In this document: positions 11,750-22,916 of the stretch, piece by piece
Numbering within the stretch: position 1 is the first letter of the stretch
Layout of the letters: the number at the start of each line of letters is the position of its first letter
Assembly (NCBI RefSeq): GCF_003265705.1
Contig: NW_020312968.1
Coordinates: forward strand, 5,145,184 to 5,209,183
DNA: 64,000 nt
Direction of reading: 5' to 3'
Source: Callorhinus ursinus
Lineage: Eukaryota; Chordata; Mammalia; Carnivora; Otariidae
Translations under genes and position numbers: made by a program
Notes under the pieces: generated by a model
What the model was told of the DNA's origin: nothing
Seen by the model: only the letters and a program-made list of their open reading frames with translations
Databases searched by the model: none

Positions 11750-14700
11750 TGTAAAAGATGAAATCTTAGAGACTATCCTTTTTAAAATTAAAATTGAAAA
11801 TTGAAACTGAAAATCTTATTCTCATACTTGAGAGTACATCTTACTTTGCTCTCCGAGAAATGAGTTGATCCATGAGTTTGACAAAGTTTTTAGAATGGGG
11901 AGAATCAAACTTAGTTGGTTCCAAATAAGGAAAGAAATTTGTATTTGAAAGTGGTATTTAAAAAAATAGAAGATTAAAATAAAATATTTTATAATTTAGT
12001 TTGTGGCCAGTAATACTTATTATTCCATGCCAAGTAAGGAGTATAAATGTTAAGGCCTTTTAAAAAAGCTTTTGCTTTTTCCTTTTTAAGGAAGATTTTG
12101 TGTCCAAATTCAGAGAATACCTTTTGCAGTTCTGATTAAATATGAAAATATTGTATATCTGCTGTTGTCACATGATCACAGCATAATTCTAATGAAATTC
12201 AGGTAATGAATGTAACAGTCTTTAAAGAAGGGTGCTTTACTGAACAGTCATAACATTTTTAAAAATATAATTTAAATTGACTTGTAATATTCATTGGAAA
12301 AAAAGCTTTACTATGAGATAAAATCTATGTAATGGTTTTCTTTAAGCAACTCAAAATCCTTCAGATACCTTACGGTACCAGGATATCGGGCTCACATGAG
12401 TACGAAGTGATAACTAGTAACAAAAAACATAATTCAGTAAACAATCAGATTAATTTTCCCTTTCTTTGCTGATGTCTATAATTCCTTTGAATTAGAGATA
12501 TATAACCCAGGTCCACATGATATGATAACTAATCACACACAAAAATGACATCAACAAATACTCTTTTTAGCAAAGTAATTTACAAGGTCATCATACCCAG
12601 CCAGTTAAGAAAATATTCATGATGCAGAGGTGAGTATGCTTAAGTCAAAACAAATTACCTTTGCTCTTTCGTAAGGGCATGTTTCTGGACAAGTTCTTAG
12701 CCTCATGTTTTGGAAAAGAGTGACATGTTCATTTTGGCCTTTTCTAAGAACCTGCCTAAGCCAAGAACATCCCAATTTAATTTTTAAAACAAAACTTTTC
12801 ATATAATTATAACAATTATTACAAAGTTATAGTCTGTTTCCAATATTTAAGAAATAAGCACTAATCAAGAAAAAAGCATGTCATATTAAGTATAAAATAG
12901 TATACCTTCTAAATATTGTTTTTAAATGTTTTCAATGCTTACTATGCAAAGTATTAAGCAATGTAGGTAAAATGTATATATTGAGTAACATTTTTGACTC
13001 TTCAGATAAGCATGACTAGAATTGCACTTATTAATGGGAAAATAAATCTAGGACTTGAAATATTGATGGCCGCAGAGATATATTTTAAAGGTGAACAGAG
13101 CAAGCCAAAATTCTAAGTGGCTTGCAATACATAATAATTTTGTGACACTGTGATCACACTATTTCTTTTCATAAGAATCCACCCCCTCAATGCCATTAGT
13201 TAGCCACATGGTTATTATATTTAGCTTGATTCACTATAAATGCCGTTATAACACCTGTGGTTTCCCTCATTAAGAATTGAATGGATGGGGTCAGGGGTTG
13301 AAAGGGCAGCATATGCGCTATGAAAGAACTAGTTAACATAGCCTATTATATTGGTGCACTGGTAAATCTCATTTCTATTCATCAGATGATTAGTTCAATC
13401 AATATTTATTCCTCTATGCTCCCTTTGTCTTGTGCTACAAAGGAGGCATCCTTCAATTCATGGCATAAGCCTTGTTATCTATGAATTTGTAGCTTAATTT
13501 GAGAGGGAATATTTTATTTATTTGGCAGTCCTGAATTCTTTGATTCCTTTTCTCTCTAATTATCATTAGGTAGTATAATGGAGTTTTGTGTAGATTATTT
13601 ATAAATAGATGATATTAACAGTTTCTTTTTATGCGACTCAAGTGCCACATGTATTCATTTCTTCCTTTTGAATGCTCTGGAAAGTTACGTCTGTTTCTCT
13701 AAATATGTTTGAATTTGGAAGTCTGGATTGTGAAAGCAAAGATAAGAATGATTTTCTCTCTCAAATATTCATTCTTCTTGTCTGAGTGGGTGGTTATAGG
13801 CACATACATATACATATTGTGTATCAGTGTGTATCAACAGACGCCTCCAAAGACTGCTATTATCTGCTAGGGATTCTGTTAAGTCAGAGATTCTATTCAA
13901 AGTAAGATAAATATTTGCAAGAAGCTGTAATTGGAAGATGATTACAAAATTACAGGAATAATACTTTATGTGTAGAGTGCTCATTTTATCAAAGGTCATT
14001 ACTCATTACATTACAAAAGACTTATTTCATTTGTCTACTTAATTTCTATCCCTTAGATGAGAATGGATGGAATAGTAAAACCACACTGAGAATAAATATC
14101 AATTATTAAGCAGAGTGTCCACTCCTTATATTTACTTTTCTGTATATTTTACCATCACAATAAAATGTTTCATCAGTGTCAATTACATTAAATTAATGGC
14201 AATATAATTTAAAACTTTCAATGCCTTTATAGAATAAATACAAAAATGATTTAGTCTTAAGAAATTCTTATATACTATGTATATGTATATACTAAGTCAC
14301 CTCAATCACTAATAACTTTTGCATTAATAACATACATGCTCATCACCTTAGATTTGTTATAATCTGATCACAATTTGATGGTTTTAACTTTGGAATTAAC
14401 TCTCCTATTTCCTCATATAATTATCTGTAAGGCTTAGATTTCACCAACGTACAGTAACAATGATGTTATTGTTCACAATTTAGAACTTCACTTTATTTAC
14501 AAATTTGCAGAACACCAGCAGACCCGTGTAGAATTTTTTTAACTTGATAATTTACTAGAATAGTAATTAAATTAAATTACTAGAATAATTTTAAACTCTG
14601 TATTAATTGAATGTTATACTATGTCCTTCAAATTAGAGTTATATTATTCATGCAGTGAAAAAAATCTAGTTAATGGGTTGTGATTCACATTTCTATTTTT

Positions 14701-16680
14701 CAGGACTATTGTACTAAAGGGTATAAAAACTAAAATGGCCACATTACAGTTCTAAAAGGTGGATACAAGTTTGTAAAATGTGTTATAATAGCTGAAAAAA
14801 AGTTCTGTTTTTTTAACCTAGAAAAACTTGAATCACATTAAAATCCTGGTGCCAATTCTATATATGCTATTTTTAGGAAAAACGTAGGTATTATGACACA
14901 GTTCCAATGTCATTTTCATGAAGACCAACCCTAAAAGTTAATATTTTCTTGGTGCTGTTAAGTCCTTGTTGCGGTAAAATTAGGTTTCATGATTCTGTAA
15001 CATTTAAATTTGAAATAAAGTGTATTCTCATTACATTTACACCAGAACAATCACTTTTAAGGCTGCTAATAGTTTAGTATTTAACAAATGGTTACCAAAA
15101 TAAGTAAATGTTAGCATTCGTATTTGATGAAGAGTATAAAATAAACATGTTATTTACATTAAAGCAAAGCTTCACATACACCACTTTAATAATGATACAA
15201 GAAAAGATCTATCAAGGGTTTTCTAAACAGTATAGCAAAAGCAAAATCCAGGATATCTAAGTTTTAAATGAATTCTACCAAAGGAGTTTTAATCTTGTAT
15301 CCCTCATGTTTCTGAGTCTTGCTGTTCAGATTTTCTCCCTTTATATTTCCATCCTGGTTTCCCAGTTCCTGATTATCTGAACATCTAGAAAAGTAAAAAG
15401 CCTTGGTGCTACTAATACATATCCCAAAAGCTGAGGATATCGAACACATCTGTGTCATAATACTTGGAAATTCACTCAGGATGATGGGGATGGGGGGTAG
15501 GAGAGAGTCCCAGGATGTAACCACCTAAGAAAATATTTTATTTTTTTCCAACAATACTTGAAACAGAGCTTTAGAATTTTTCTTTAAACTGTTTAAACGT
15601 TCACTTTTCTTGGAATCCATTAAGACAGCTTACTGGATTACTTAATGAACAATTATTAATGGACTATTGACAGAGATGTCCTTCCAGCAATGTTTTTTTT
15701 TTCTTTTTTAAATTTCGGAATGTGGAGTCTTGGTTAGAAATATTTAATTGGGATTTGTAGAAGAAATTAAGGTAGGAATTCTGGTTAGAAATATTTAATT
15801 AGAATTTGTGGAAGAAATTAAGATAGAGAATTTGTTTAGGAAATCTAAAGGCCTGGCCAGCAGTACATTCAGAGCTCCAGATTTCCAAAGGGCTACCATA
15901 CCCCTGAGAGCAAGCTGCTGCTTTTCTAAAGTTAGCAGTTAATAAAAATTAACTACCTGAAAATAATAGATGAAAACTGGGCTTTAGAAAAGCCAAGCCC
16001 CATCCTTGTTTACAGCAAGCATAAAACCAGATTTCTAATCCGTAGGAGCCACAATCACCTATTGATTGCGACGACATCTGTGCCCCTGTTTTGGGAAGCA
16101 GGGTTTTCTGCGGAGGCAGGGCTGAAAAATCTGACCGTTTCCGTGCGCCTGTGTAATCAACAGCTGACAGACCTCTCAGGAAGGAGTCTTGAAACCCGCA
16201 CCTGGGCTCACTCATTTCTCACCTATGGATGGACCCAATTAAAAGTCCTCCCTTCCGTCTTCAGAAGTTATTCGTTTCAAAAATGCAATCTGTGAAGTAG
16301 CATCACTAGAACTCATGCGGTACCCTCTAGCAGACAAAGGGTGAAATGCTTTGTGTGCCCCCAAAGACAACCTCCTTCTCCCCAGGCCAGCCCAGAGTAA
16401 GCCACCGAGCTCCAAACGAATCAGTTCAGCAGTGGGCACACAATGACCTCAAAGATCAGAGCCTCTTAACCCCTTTCTTACCCCAGAGCTTCTCTCGGGA
16501 TAAAGTCTCTTAACTATCGTAGACCTGTCTGCTGGTGGAGGTGGAAGGTGGGTTAGCAGGATTGGTCCCGAGGGTGACCCCTTAATCCTGGACCAAGTTT
16601 ACATAGCACAAAGCTCCTAAGGATAGTTGCCAACTGCAAACCGTGAAGCGGAGGCCAAGGCATTGACAGGGACCACCTGG
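11750..16680. other. Intronic interval with no recognised transposon
   Basis: AT-rich to about 15.9 kb, then rising GC. No SINE, LINE or LTR recognised. It contains one two-copy tandem repeat (15729-15832). Candidate regulatory sequence close to the promoter, by position only. Confidence 0.5.
15729..15832 (+). repeat. Two-copy tandem repeat, 52-bp unit
   Basis: Units 15729-15780 and 15781-15832 both read GGTTAGAAATATTTAATT then (g/a)(g/a)atttgt(a/g)gaagaaattaag, with a handful of differences. Confidence 0.9.
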
Positions 16681-16685
16681 GGAGT

Positions 16686-16731
16686 GTGTGTGTGTGTGTG
16701 TGTGTGCGTGTGTGTGTGTGTGTGTGTGTTG
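16686..16731 (+). repeat. (GT)n microsatellite
   Basis: About 22 GT units with one GC interruption, followed by a G run. Confidence 0.95.
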
Positions 16732-17960
16732 GGGGGGTGTATGGGAGAAATAGAGTGGATACACTGTAAAGCCGAGTTCAGAAACCATCCCCTCCCCCTG
16801 ATGCAGGCTGATTAGTAGCCGAGGCACAAGAGAAAGCTGATTCGTTTCCGCTCTCGCTTCTCAAGTTCACACTCAAGTTCAACCCCTGACTCCCACAAGA
16901 GGTCTGAGCAGCCGGGACCTTTTCTCAACCTATCCTTAAGGAACAACCCCTGATGTTGCGGGAGGGTACAGCCTGTAGGAAATGCGTACGGAGGGCAGAG
17001 GAGAGACAGTAAGGGGTCAGGAAAAGAGAGCCTGGGAGGTAGAGAAAAGGTCTCTGCCACCTTGTAAGCTTGTTTTTTCTCCAGCGGGAGGCCCCGGGCC
17101 CCCGGAGAGCCGCTTTAAGTTAGGACTTGTAAACTCTTCTGGGCAGCCTAGCTAGGGTGACGCCTTCTGGAAACCGGTGTGGGGTTTCGACTGGTTTCTA
17201 AAGGTGAGCACTACGCAAGCGCCTGGCTTTCAACCCTTCAGGTTGCTAGAGTCCCCGAACGAAGCAAGCGCAGTGGCGAACCCGGACTGTCTCGGCATAT
17301 TGCTCCTTCAGGAGCAGCGCGATCAAGCTACAACCCACTCCTGCCCCACATTGCTCCGTTTTCTTCAATTTAAGGGGAGAGTGAGCGGCTTTTACGCCGC
17401 ACATCCTAGTGCCGGGTCGGAGCGAAGGTGACGCGTGGTTTCGGACCTTCAGAACATAACCTAGCCAACCGAGGAATGTTGGAAGGGGAGAAGTAAGGGA
17501 AGGGCGAACTGGCAGCCCCCAAACAGAGCAGGCGAAACTGAAAGGAGAGCGGATGGTGGTGAGATGGGGCAGAAAAAGAAAAACAAAGACGGGGGCATCT
17601 TTCACTTAAGGGTTCTATACTCGCCAATTGCCCAAGTACAGTTTTCCGAAAGAATCTGGACAGAGGATCCTGTGACCAAACCCCCAACTGGGACACTCAA
17701 CTGGAACGAGTTCGCATGCAAGGGAGCTCCCACTTCTAGGGCACGGGTCAATCAAGCATCCCACGAGGATGTCCTTGCCCCTGATCTTCAGCTATCTCCC
17801 TCCCACCCACTTCCCTGGACAATCTCTATGTTCCTCCTCCTTCCCTTTCCTGCCACGTCCCAGAACCCAGCCGGCTAACCCAATCCCCGCCCTAGCGTCC
17901 AAGTTCCAGGGTTCACTGTGTGCGGAGCAGGGAGAGCGTGCCCGCTGCCCTCTGGGGGCC

Positions 17961-17980
17961 CCCCCTAGAGAGGTAAGTGT
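17961..17980 (+). promoter_or_regulatory. Strong plus-strand splice donor motif (possible antisense transcript exon end)
   Basis: AGAGAG followed by GTAAGT at 17973-17978 matches the donor consensus on the strand opposite the putative RORB exon, inside the CpG island. CpG-island promoters often give divergent or antisense noncoding transcripts, and an antisense RNA gene is annotated at human RORB. No reading frame supports a protein here. A chance match is quite possible. Confidence 0.25.
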
Positions 17981-19267
17981 TGGGGGAGAGAGTGGGAGGT
18001 GTACACTGCCCGGTGGAAGGCACGGAGTGTTTGCAGCCCCACCTTCCCAAGTTCTACCTGCCTAGTCCACCTGTCGCCGGGTCAGGGATGTAGGGAGGTC
18101 CGGAGTTAGCCACCTTCAACTTTCTGTTGCCAGGACCAGGAGGGCATGCGAAGGGTAGAGGAGAGTCCCACAAAGAACTGTGGCGTGACCAGGAAGAAAA
18201 GGGTGAGGCAGGTGCCCAGAGACGTGCACATACCCCCATGGCACACTGGCACCCGGCCCGCTCTCCAAGAAAAGAGTGAAGTTGTGGCCAAGCAGAAAGT
18301 GGGGGAAAGCGGGTCCGAGGACAGCGCGCAGGAAACCTGAAGGTCCCAGCACTGCAGGGGAAGAGACAGACAAAGTGACTCCCTAAACCCGGCCAGGCCA
18401 TCCACTGGGGCAGCCCAGAGGGTACCCAGGGGAAGTATCTCAACCCTGTCCCCGGGTTGCCGCCCCACAGCTGCCAGCTTGCTCCAGGGACCTGCCACCG
18501 CTGTCGCCGCTGGGGGTCTTGGCTCAAGGGCTCACCCAGCACGCCTCCCGCAGCGGCCCTTTGACAAAAGAGCCTTCTCTGCCGTGGGTAGAGCGGGCTC
18601 TCCTATCCTCTGGAACTTTCTCCGCGCAACTTTTTTGGGGCGGCGCTCGTCCCTGGACCGCGCGGGCTCCAGCACACGGACCCGGCCAGGGCGTAGCGCC
18701 GGCGCAAGGGACCCACGCAGGGGACGATCCCAGTCCAGTCCCGCGACACCGCCTCTCTGCCTACCACTCCCACGAAGGGACGGTTTAGCGGGCCGGGACG
18801 CTGGTGGGCCTAGTAACCTGGAGTATGTGTGCCCGCGCGCTCGCGCCCCGCCGCCTGCCGGTGCGCCCAGCGCACCCAACCCCGCCAAGCCACCACTGCG
18901 CGCCGGGTGCTTCCAGCCGCTTCTCTCGGGAGGCAGCCCTCTCCATCCGGCGTCCGCTTCCGCACCCGAGAGTGACAAGCAAAAATGGTTCAGTGCAACT
19001 CATGCACCGGGAGGAAGCAACTAGCGTCGCTCCTCTCTCCAAAAAAGCGCCCTCCTGCGTCCCTCCAGAACTCCCGAGAGGCATCAACACCTTCCCACAA
19101 CTTTCTACGCCCAAGCCATTTGTATAGCCCACCTGCGAACGCGAACTCCAGACCTGCGCCCCGAGAACCTTCTTCCCCTTCTGCGGGGTGCGCTCCCCTC
19201 CCCCATCTCCCCATCTGGCTGGAGTTGGCCGGACCCGGGGAGGCTCGGTGTTCGCGGGCTCGCTTAC

Positions 19268-19274
19268 CTCGCAT
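19268..19274 (-). CDS. RORB: First coding segment of RORB (nuclear receptor ROR-beta), 7 nt, partial
   Basis: Seen: on the minus strand ATGCGAG lies in a good start context (ACC before ATG, A at -3) and runs straight into GTAAGCG, a near-consensus splice donor. The exon therefore codes Met-Arg plus one base of codon 3. Known family: the ROR-beta 1 isoform begins Met-Arg-Ala-Gln-Ile-Glu just before the DNA-binding domain, and related short ROR isoforms also begin with two or three residues before that exon. ROR-beta is a nuclear, monomeric DNA-binding transcription factor active in retina, pineal and cortex. Context: a CpG island, a TATA promoter about 630 bp upstream, and no other gene in 45 kb of upstream sequence, which fits the gene-poor flank of RORB. 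Inference: the gene name rests on two codons, intron phase and architecture. The exon with the zinc fingers lies outside the window, beyond position 1. Any other gene with a tiny first coding exon remains possible. Confidence 0.6.
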
Positions 19275-19306
19275 GGTGTGGCCGCTCTCCTGCTCCGCGT
19301 AGTCAT
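19268..19306 (-). other. Overlapping out-of-frame upstream start (ATG at 19306)
   Basis: ATG at 19306-19304 lies 32 nt upstream of the main ATG in another frame and has no stop before the splice donor, so this uORF runs into the next exon. Its context (CTTCATGA) is weak, which would permit leaky scanning to the main start. Confidence 0.4.
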
Positions 19307-19348
19307 GAAGCTGCTCCCAGCCCGAACCCCGGAGCCCAAAAATCCTGC

Positions 19349-19402
19349 TCAGCACGAGTGAAGAAGGTGGTCGGCAAAGAGCTGCTCCGCCGAGAAAACC
19401 AT
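19349..19402 (-). other. Upstream open reading frame (17 codons) close to the main start
   Basis: ATG at 19402-19400, TGA at 19351-19349, ending 74 nt before the main ATG (19274). The context around the ATG (GGGATGG) has G at -3 and G at +4, which is favourable. A short uORF this close to the main start could allow reinitiation. Confidence 0.4.
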
Positions 19403-19632
19403 CCCTTTAGGCGGACGCCGTGGCCGGAGGGTGACGTTTGCCGCCGCTGCTATGCTAACAGTTTTGATGATGGTGGTGATGACTGTTTTGATGGTTGTTT
19501 GGTTGTTTGTTTTCAGGAAGGGTGAAAAAAAATGTGCTGTCTGGCTGGTGCCTGGGTTTTGTTTTGCTTTTGTTTTTCTTTTTTTCTTTCTCTCTAATGT
19601 GCTTGCTTTTTAAAAATGCCACCGCCTCCGGC

Positions 19633-19821
19633 TCAGAAGATTTCTTTTGTGATCACTTGGACTGAGGAGGAGGAGGAAGGGCAGCCGCAGCAGGAGGAGG
19701 AGTTGGTGGTGGTTTTGTTAGTTACAAAGAAGAAGGAGAAGGAGCAAGGGGGGGGGGAAAGGAAACAGAAAAGGAAGAAAGGCGGTGTGGATGGCAGAGC
19801 ATGTGCGTTTTCACATGACAT
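19633..19821 (-). other. Upstream open reading frame (62 codons) in the putative RORB leader
   Basis: ATG at 19821-19819, stop at 19633. The peptide is rich in Pro, Ser, Phe and Cys and follows the CCT/TTC-rich leader composition, so it is unlikely to be a conserved protein. It overlaps a minimal start-stop element, ATGTGA (19816-19811), and another ATG at 19802 in a different frame. Its likely role, if any, is to reduce initiation at the main start. Confidence 0.4.
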
Positions 19822-19903
19822 CTGTGCCTGTTAGCGGATCCAGTGAATTTTCACTGTTCAGTTACAGGGAGGAAGGGAGCGAGAGAGAAAGAGAGGAGAG
19901 AGA

Positions 19904-20045
19904 TGGAGAGAGAGAGCCGAGAAGGGGCTTATACGCGAGGGCGGGTTTGGCCGGGACTTCGAGGCCCCGCCTCCTGTCAGCGCCGCCGCCTATCAGCGCC
20001 CGGCAGCGCTTGGAGGGGCCGGGACCACGGGGGAGGGGACGCGAT
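19904..20045 (-). promoter_or_regulatory. RORB: Putative RORB core promoter: TATA box plus GC boxes
   Basis: On the minus strand GTATAAGC (TATAAG at 19933 down to 19928) is preceded by GC-box sequences: the complement of GGGCGGG near 19940-19946 and CCCCGCCTCC near 19974-19983. A pyrimidine-rich stretch suitable as an initiator starts about 25-30 bp downstream. CpG density is high, with CGCCGCCGCC at 19981-19990. Promoters with both a TATA box and a CpG island are typical of tissue-restricted developmental regulators. The start site is predicted, not observed. Confidence 0.5.
20015..20038 (+). other. Predicted G-quadruplex motif upstream of the promoter
   Basis: Four G-tracts (GGGG, GGG, GGGGG, GGGG) with short loops on the plus strand, about 80-110 bp upstream of the TATA box. 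On the putative RORB sense strand this is the C-rich strand. Confidence 0.5.
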
Positions 20046-20374
20046 TCCCGGAGAGAGGCGGGGGTTAGGGACACTGGAGCCCGAAGGCGGCCGGAGCCGA
20101 AGCTGGTCACTAGAGACTGTCCGAACTGGGCAAAGGAGAGGGAACGACCCAGAGAGTGGGGCAGATCGGCAGGTGACATTCACTTCCGACCCCAGGAGGA
20201 GGGAGAAGGCACTGACCAGTCCTTTTAGAGGCGAGAGTCGTGGGGCTCCCCGGGTCCCACGTTCCGTCCCTCTCGCAGCGACTGCCTGCCCCGATAGTTA
20301 GTTTTGAATTTCTGGCAGCGCTCTGCAGAGTCCTCTTTCGGTAAACTCCGAATCTCTGGCGGGGGTTTCCATGA

Positions 20375-22800
20375 ACAGGACGCTTCAGTTTTAGTGGCAG
20401 AATCATGCAAATCAACTTCCATCACTTTGAGCGTAACCAAAAGCAGTCCCATGCAAGTGCCATCCGCTTCCTTTCAAACCATCTTTCGGATGCTTCCCGC
20501 CCTGAATCCTAAAAACAGAAAACACGACACATAAGATTTCTTCAGTTTTTTAAAAAAATATTTTTAAAATATTTACTACTTTCTTTTGTCAAGGAAATTT
20601 TTATTAGCATTTGGAAATCTCCTGGCATTGGGCTACCCTATTCAAGGATAACAGCCCCAGCTGACTGTGGTTATCCCAGTGATGCCAGGGAGGTGGCTGA
20701 GGCCAGAGGCATGATTGTGTGGTGCTGCTTATTTGATAAAGGTGCAGGGCTCTGGGAGGGAGGAATTTTAAGCCCACTTGCTATAAGAAGACATTTATCT
20801 ATGTATTGGAGACTGGCAATTAAACGTAAGTATTTTGTATTCCTTAGGTGAAAACTGTCATCTATGACCATTTATTTGTATTTTGATAAAAATTCAATGC
20901 ATATATCAAAACTGTTCCTTTGCAAGTTTTCCCCTCAGTGGACACAGTAAACATAGAGTGATCACATCTACTCCCTGGCTTCCCACCATAGTACGTTAAT
21001 TGGTCCCCTAAAAGACAGGGGAAAATTTTGCTTCTTCTACTCAGTCTTAAGACATTGAGGCTCCTACTCATTAGTGTACCTGTTGGCAAAGCAGGCCTCA
21101 TCATCATTCACCTGCACAAATAATTTGATTTTTACTGGGATTTATTCATATTATGTCATGTACCACAAAGTGCAATGCAGAATTGGCGATTAGTTAATTA
21201 CTGCACCCTACACTGCCAAGTAGTCCCCCCTCGCCCCGTTTAAATAAAAAATGGATTACTTGCTGAATCTTCTTTAGTGCTAAATTGACTTAGCCCTGCT
21301 ATATGCCCTTCCATTTGCAAGCCAATGTGTAATTTAGGAAAATTTTACTATTAAGAGTGCAAGTTGATTGAGTCTTTAATTAAATGAAATGAACAAAAGG
21401 AAGTTAGTGTTCAGAATAGTTATTCCCTTATAAATACCTTTCCCCTAGATTTGTAATTGACACAGTAGTTAATCTTTTAAGATAATATTTAAGGCTCCCC
21501 AGTTTTATCATTTTTAATCAAGTAAAATATATTCATCATAACTATATTAAAGCTGCACTGTTATGCCTAATTTAGTTGCTTCATTAAAAATTACTGAATA
21601 TAAAATAGTCAAGAAACAAATTGGGACTACATCATTTTAATTTTATGTGCTTCAAGCAGAGACACAGGAATGTTGAAAGTTCTTTAAAGCCTTTGTAAAC
21701 ACTATAATTATTATTGTGATTATTTTAGTTTCTATTTCTGATTAAAGAGAAATTTCAAAATTCAGGAATTTTAACTCTTCTAGTCTTAAATTGCTGAACA
21801 TTTATTGAATTCTTAAATTTCTTTTACTGCTGCAATATCTGTAATTCTTAAAGAAGATAGTCAACACATATGGTGAGTGCCTTTCCCCCCTCCCACACAT
21901 TTTTATATGTCCTTTGTTTTGTTGGTTCAACAATGCATAATTTTGCTTAGAACTGTATCACACAGTTCTTAATCCCTTCTGAAAACTTCTGAAAAAAATT
22001 ATTAATCAGAACTAAAGACATATTATATCATTTTAAAAACTGTATATTATATATAGTGGTACAAAAGTATTTCTCTTTTAGAGTGGAATAAATGTTGGTC
22101 ATTGGTTATACTGTGGTGATCTGGGACATTCTGGATCTTCCCAAAAATTAAAAAACTGAGTTCTTGAGCTTTTCTAATAAGTTGCAAATTATGTCAACTG
22201 AATGGAACCCATTTGTGTAAAATAAATATTCAGGACTTAAGTTAAAGAAATCAGCATTTTCCAGAAGTCATAAAATACTTATGATTATCTGATATTTTTG
22301 TAACCTATCTGCCAGCAACTATCCATATTTTGATTGGCATAATAATAATATATTGATATAATGACCTTGTTCACATGAAGTGAACTTGAATGATTATGTT
22401 ATGATTTGGTGTCCTATAATCTAGAAACTGTGCTTTTGTTCCTGGGTCTGAAGGATGTTCTAGGTTGATAATTTTAAATGAAAATCAGTAGGCCACATAG
22501 CACTGTACTTAATCTCAAAGATTAATATAATTTCACTTTTGTTTCTGCTAACCTGCTTTCTGGACATATCACCATCCCTCAGATTTAGCTATAAGGCCAC
22601 AGAGTAATAATGAAAAGAAATATCCTGACAGAGGCAAGGGTTTATTATGAGCCAACCAGGTAGGGTGAACATGGCATTTAGGATTATTTCAATCCTAAAA
22701 TGCTTGAACCAAATAGGAAGTAATGGTTCACCATATGCTGAGCTGGCCAGTCCATAGAGGCTGTTTTAAAGAACATGAATCTCAGAGGAACACTGGCGAT
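20375..22800. other. Upstream flank, no recognised transposon
   Basis: AT-rich sequence directly upstream of the putative promoter. No SINE or LINE recognised, only short chance frames. Enhancers are possible but not demonstrable here. Confidence 0.5.
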
Positions 22801-22818
22801 ATTGATAATAATAATCTA

Positions 22819-22916
22819 ATTTTCTAGTTTTTTTGCTAAGCATTTTTATACATTTTTTAATAATAATAAAAACTAGAAAAAATGTATAAAAATGTTTAGC
22901 AAAAAAACTAGAAAAT
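22819..22916. repeat. 40-bp palindrome (hairpin) at the edge of a duplicated block
   Basis: Left arm 22819-22858 and right arm 22877-22916 are reverse complements with one mismatch, and the loop is 18 nt (22859-22876). The arm contains TTGCTAAGCATTTTTATAC. Confidence 0.9.

Larger units (their letters stand above)
1..19267 (-). other. RORB: Beginning of putative RORB intron 1 (extends past position 1)
   Basis: Sequence 3' of the donor on the minus strand. RORB is known to have a very long first intron, and no acceptor followed by zinc-finger coding sequence is visible here. The interval holds can-SINEs, MER20, an hAT MITE, MIR and L2 relics at 1-11.7 kb, then transposon-poor sequence to the exon. 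I looked by eye for the alternative ROR-beta 2 first exon and did not see it. Confidence 0.45.
19268..19903 (-). other. RORB: Putative RORB exon 1 with long 5' untranslated leader
   Basis: Minus-strand exon from a predicted start near 19903 (about 30 bp below the TATA box) to the splice donor at 19267/19268. The leader is about 630 nt. It begins pyrimidine-rich (CT tract, complement of 19865-19920), has CCT/CTG-rich runs (complement of 19660-19760), and is GC-rich near the start codon. It carries upstream ATGs at 19821, 19816, 19802, 19402 and 19306. The last overlaps the main start out of frame, so translation is probably poor or regulated. The 5' end is inferred only from the TATA position, and an additional 5'-UTR intron cannot be excluded. 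Confidence 0.5.
17070..20370. promoter_or_regulatory. CpG island spanning the promoter, exon 1 and 5' part of intron 1
   Basis: GC content and CpG frequency rise sharply from about 17.07 kb, peak at 17.85-19.35 kb and 19.92-20.36 kb, and fall to AT-rich sequence by 20.53 kb. The 19.44-19.80 kb part is a less CpG-rich stretch of purine/pyrimidine repeats in the leader. Open frames of 100-180 codons occur here on both strands. They overlap one another and start in random contexts, as expected when stop codons are rare in GC-rich DNA, so they are not called as genes. Confidence 0.85.

Noticed and set aside
1..19267. Alternative ROR-beta 2 first exon in intron 1
   Set aside because: No matching minus-strand start followed by a donor was found by eye. 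It may lie beyond position 1.
17177..19355. Open frames of 100-184 codons on both strands in the CpG island
   Set aside because: They overlap each other in several frames, many begin at GTG or TTG, and GC-rich DNA has few stops. No domain is visible.
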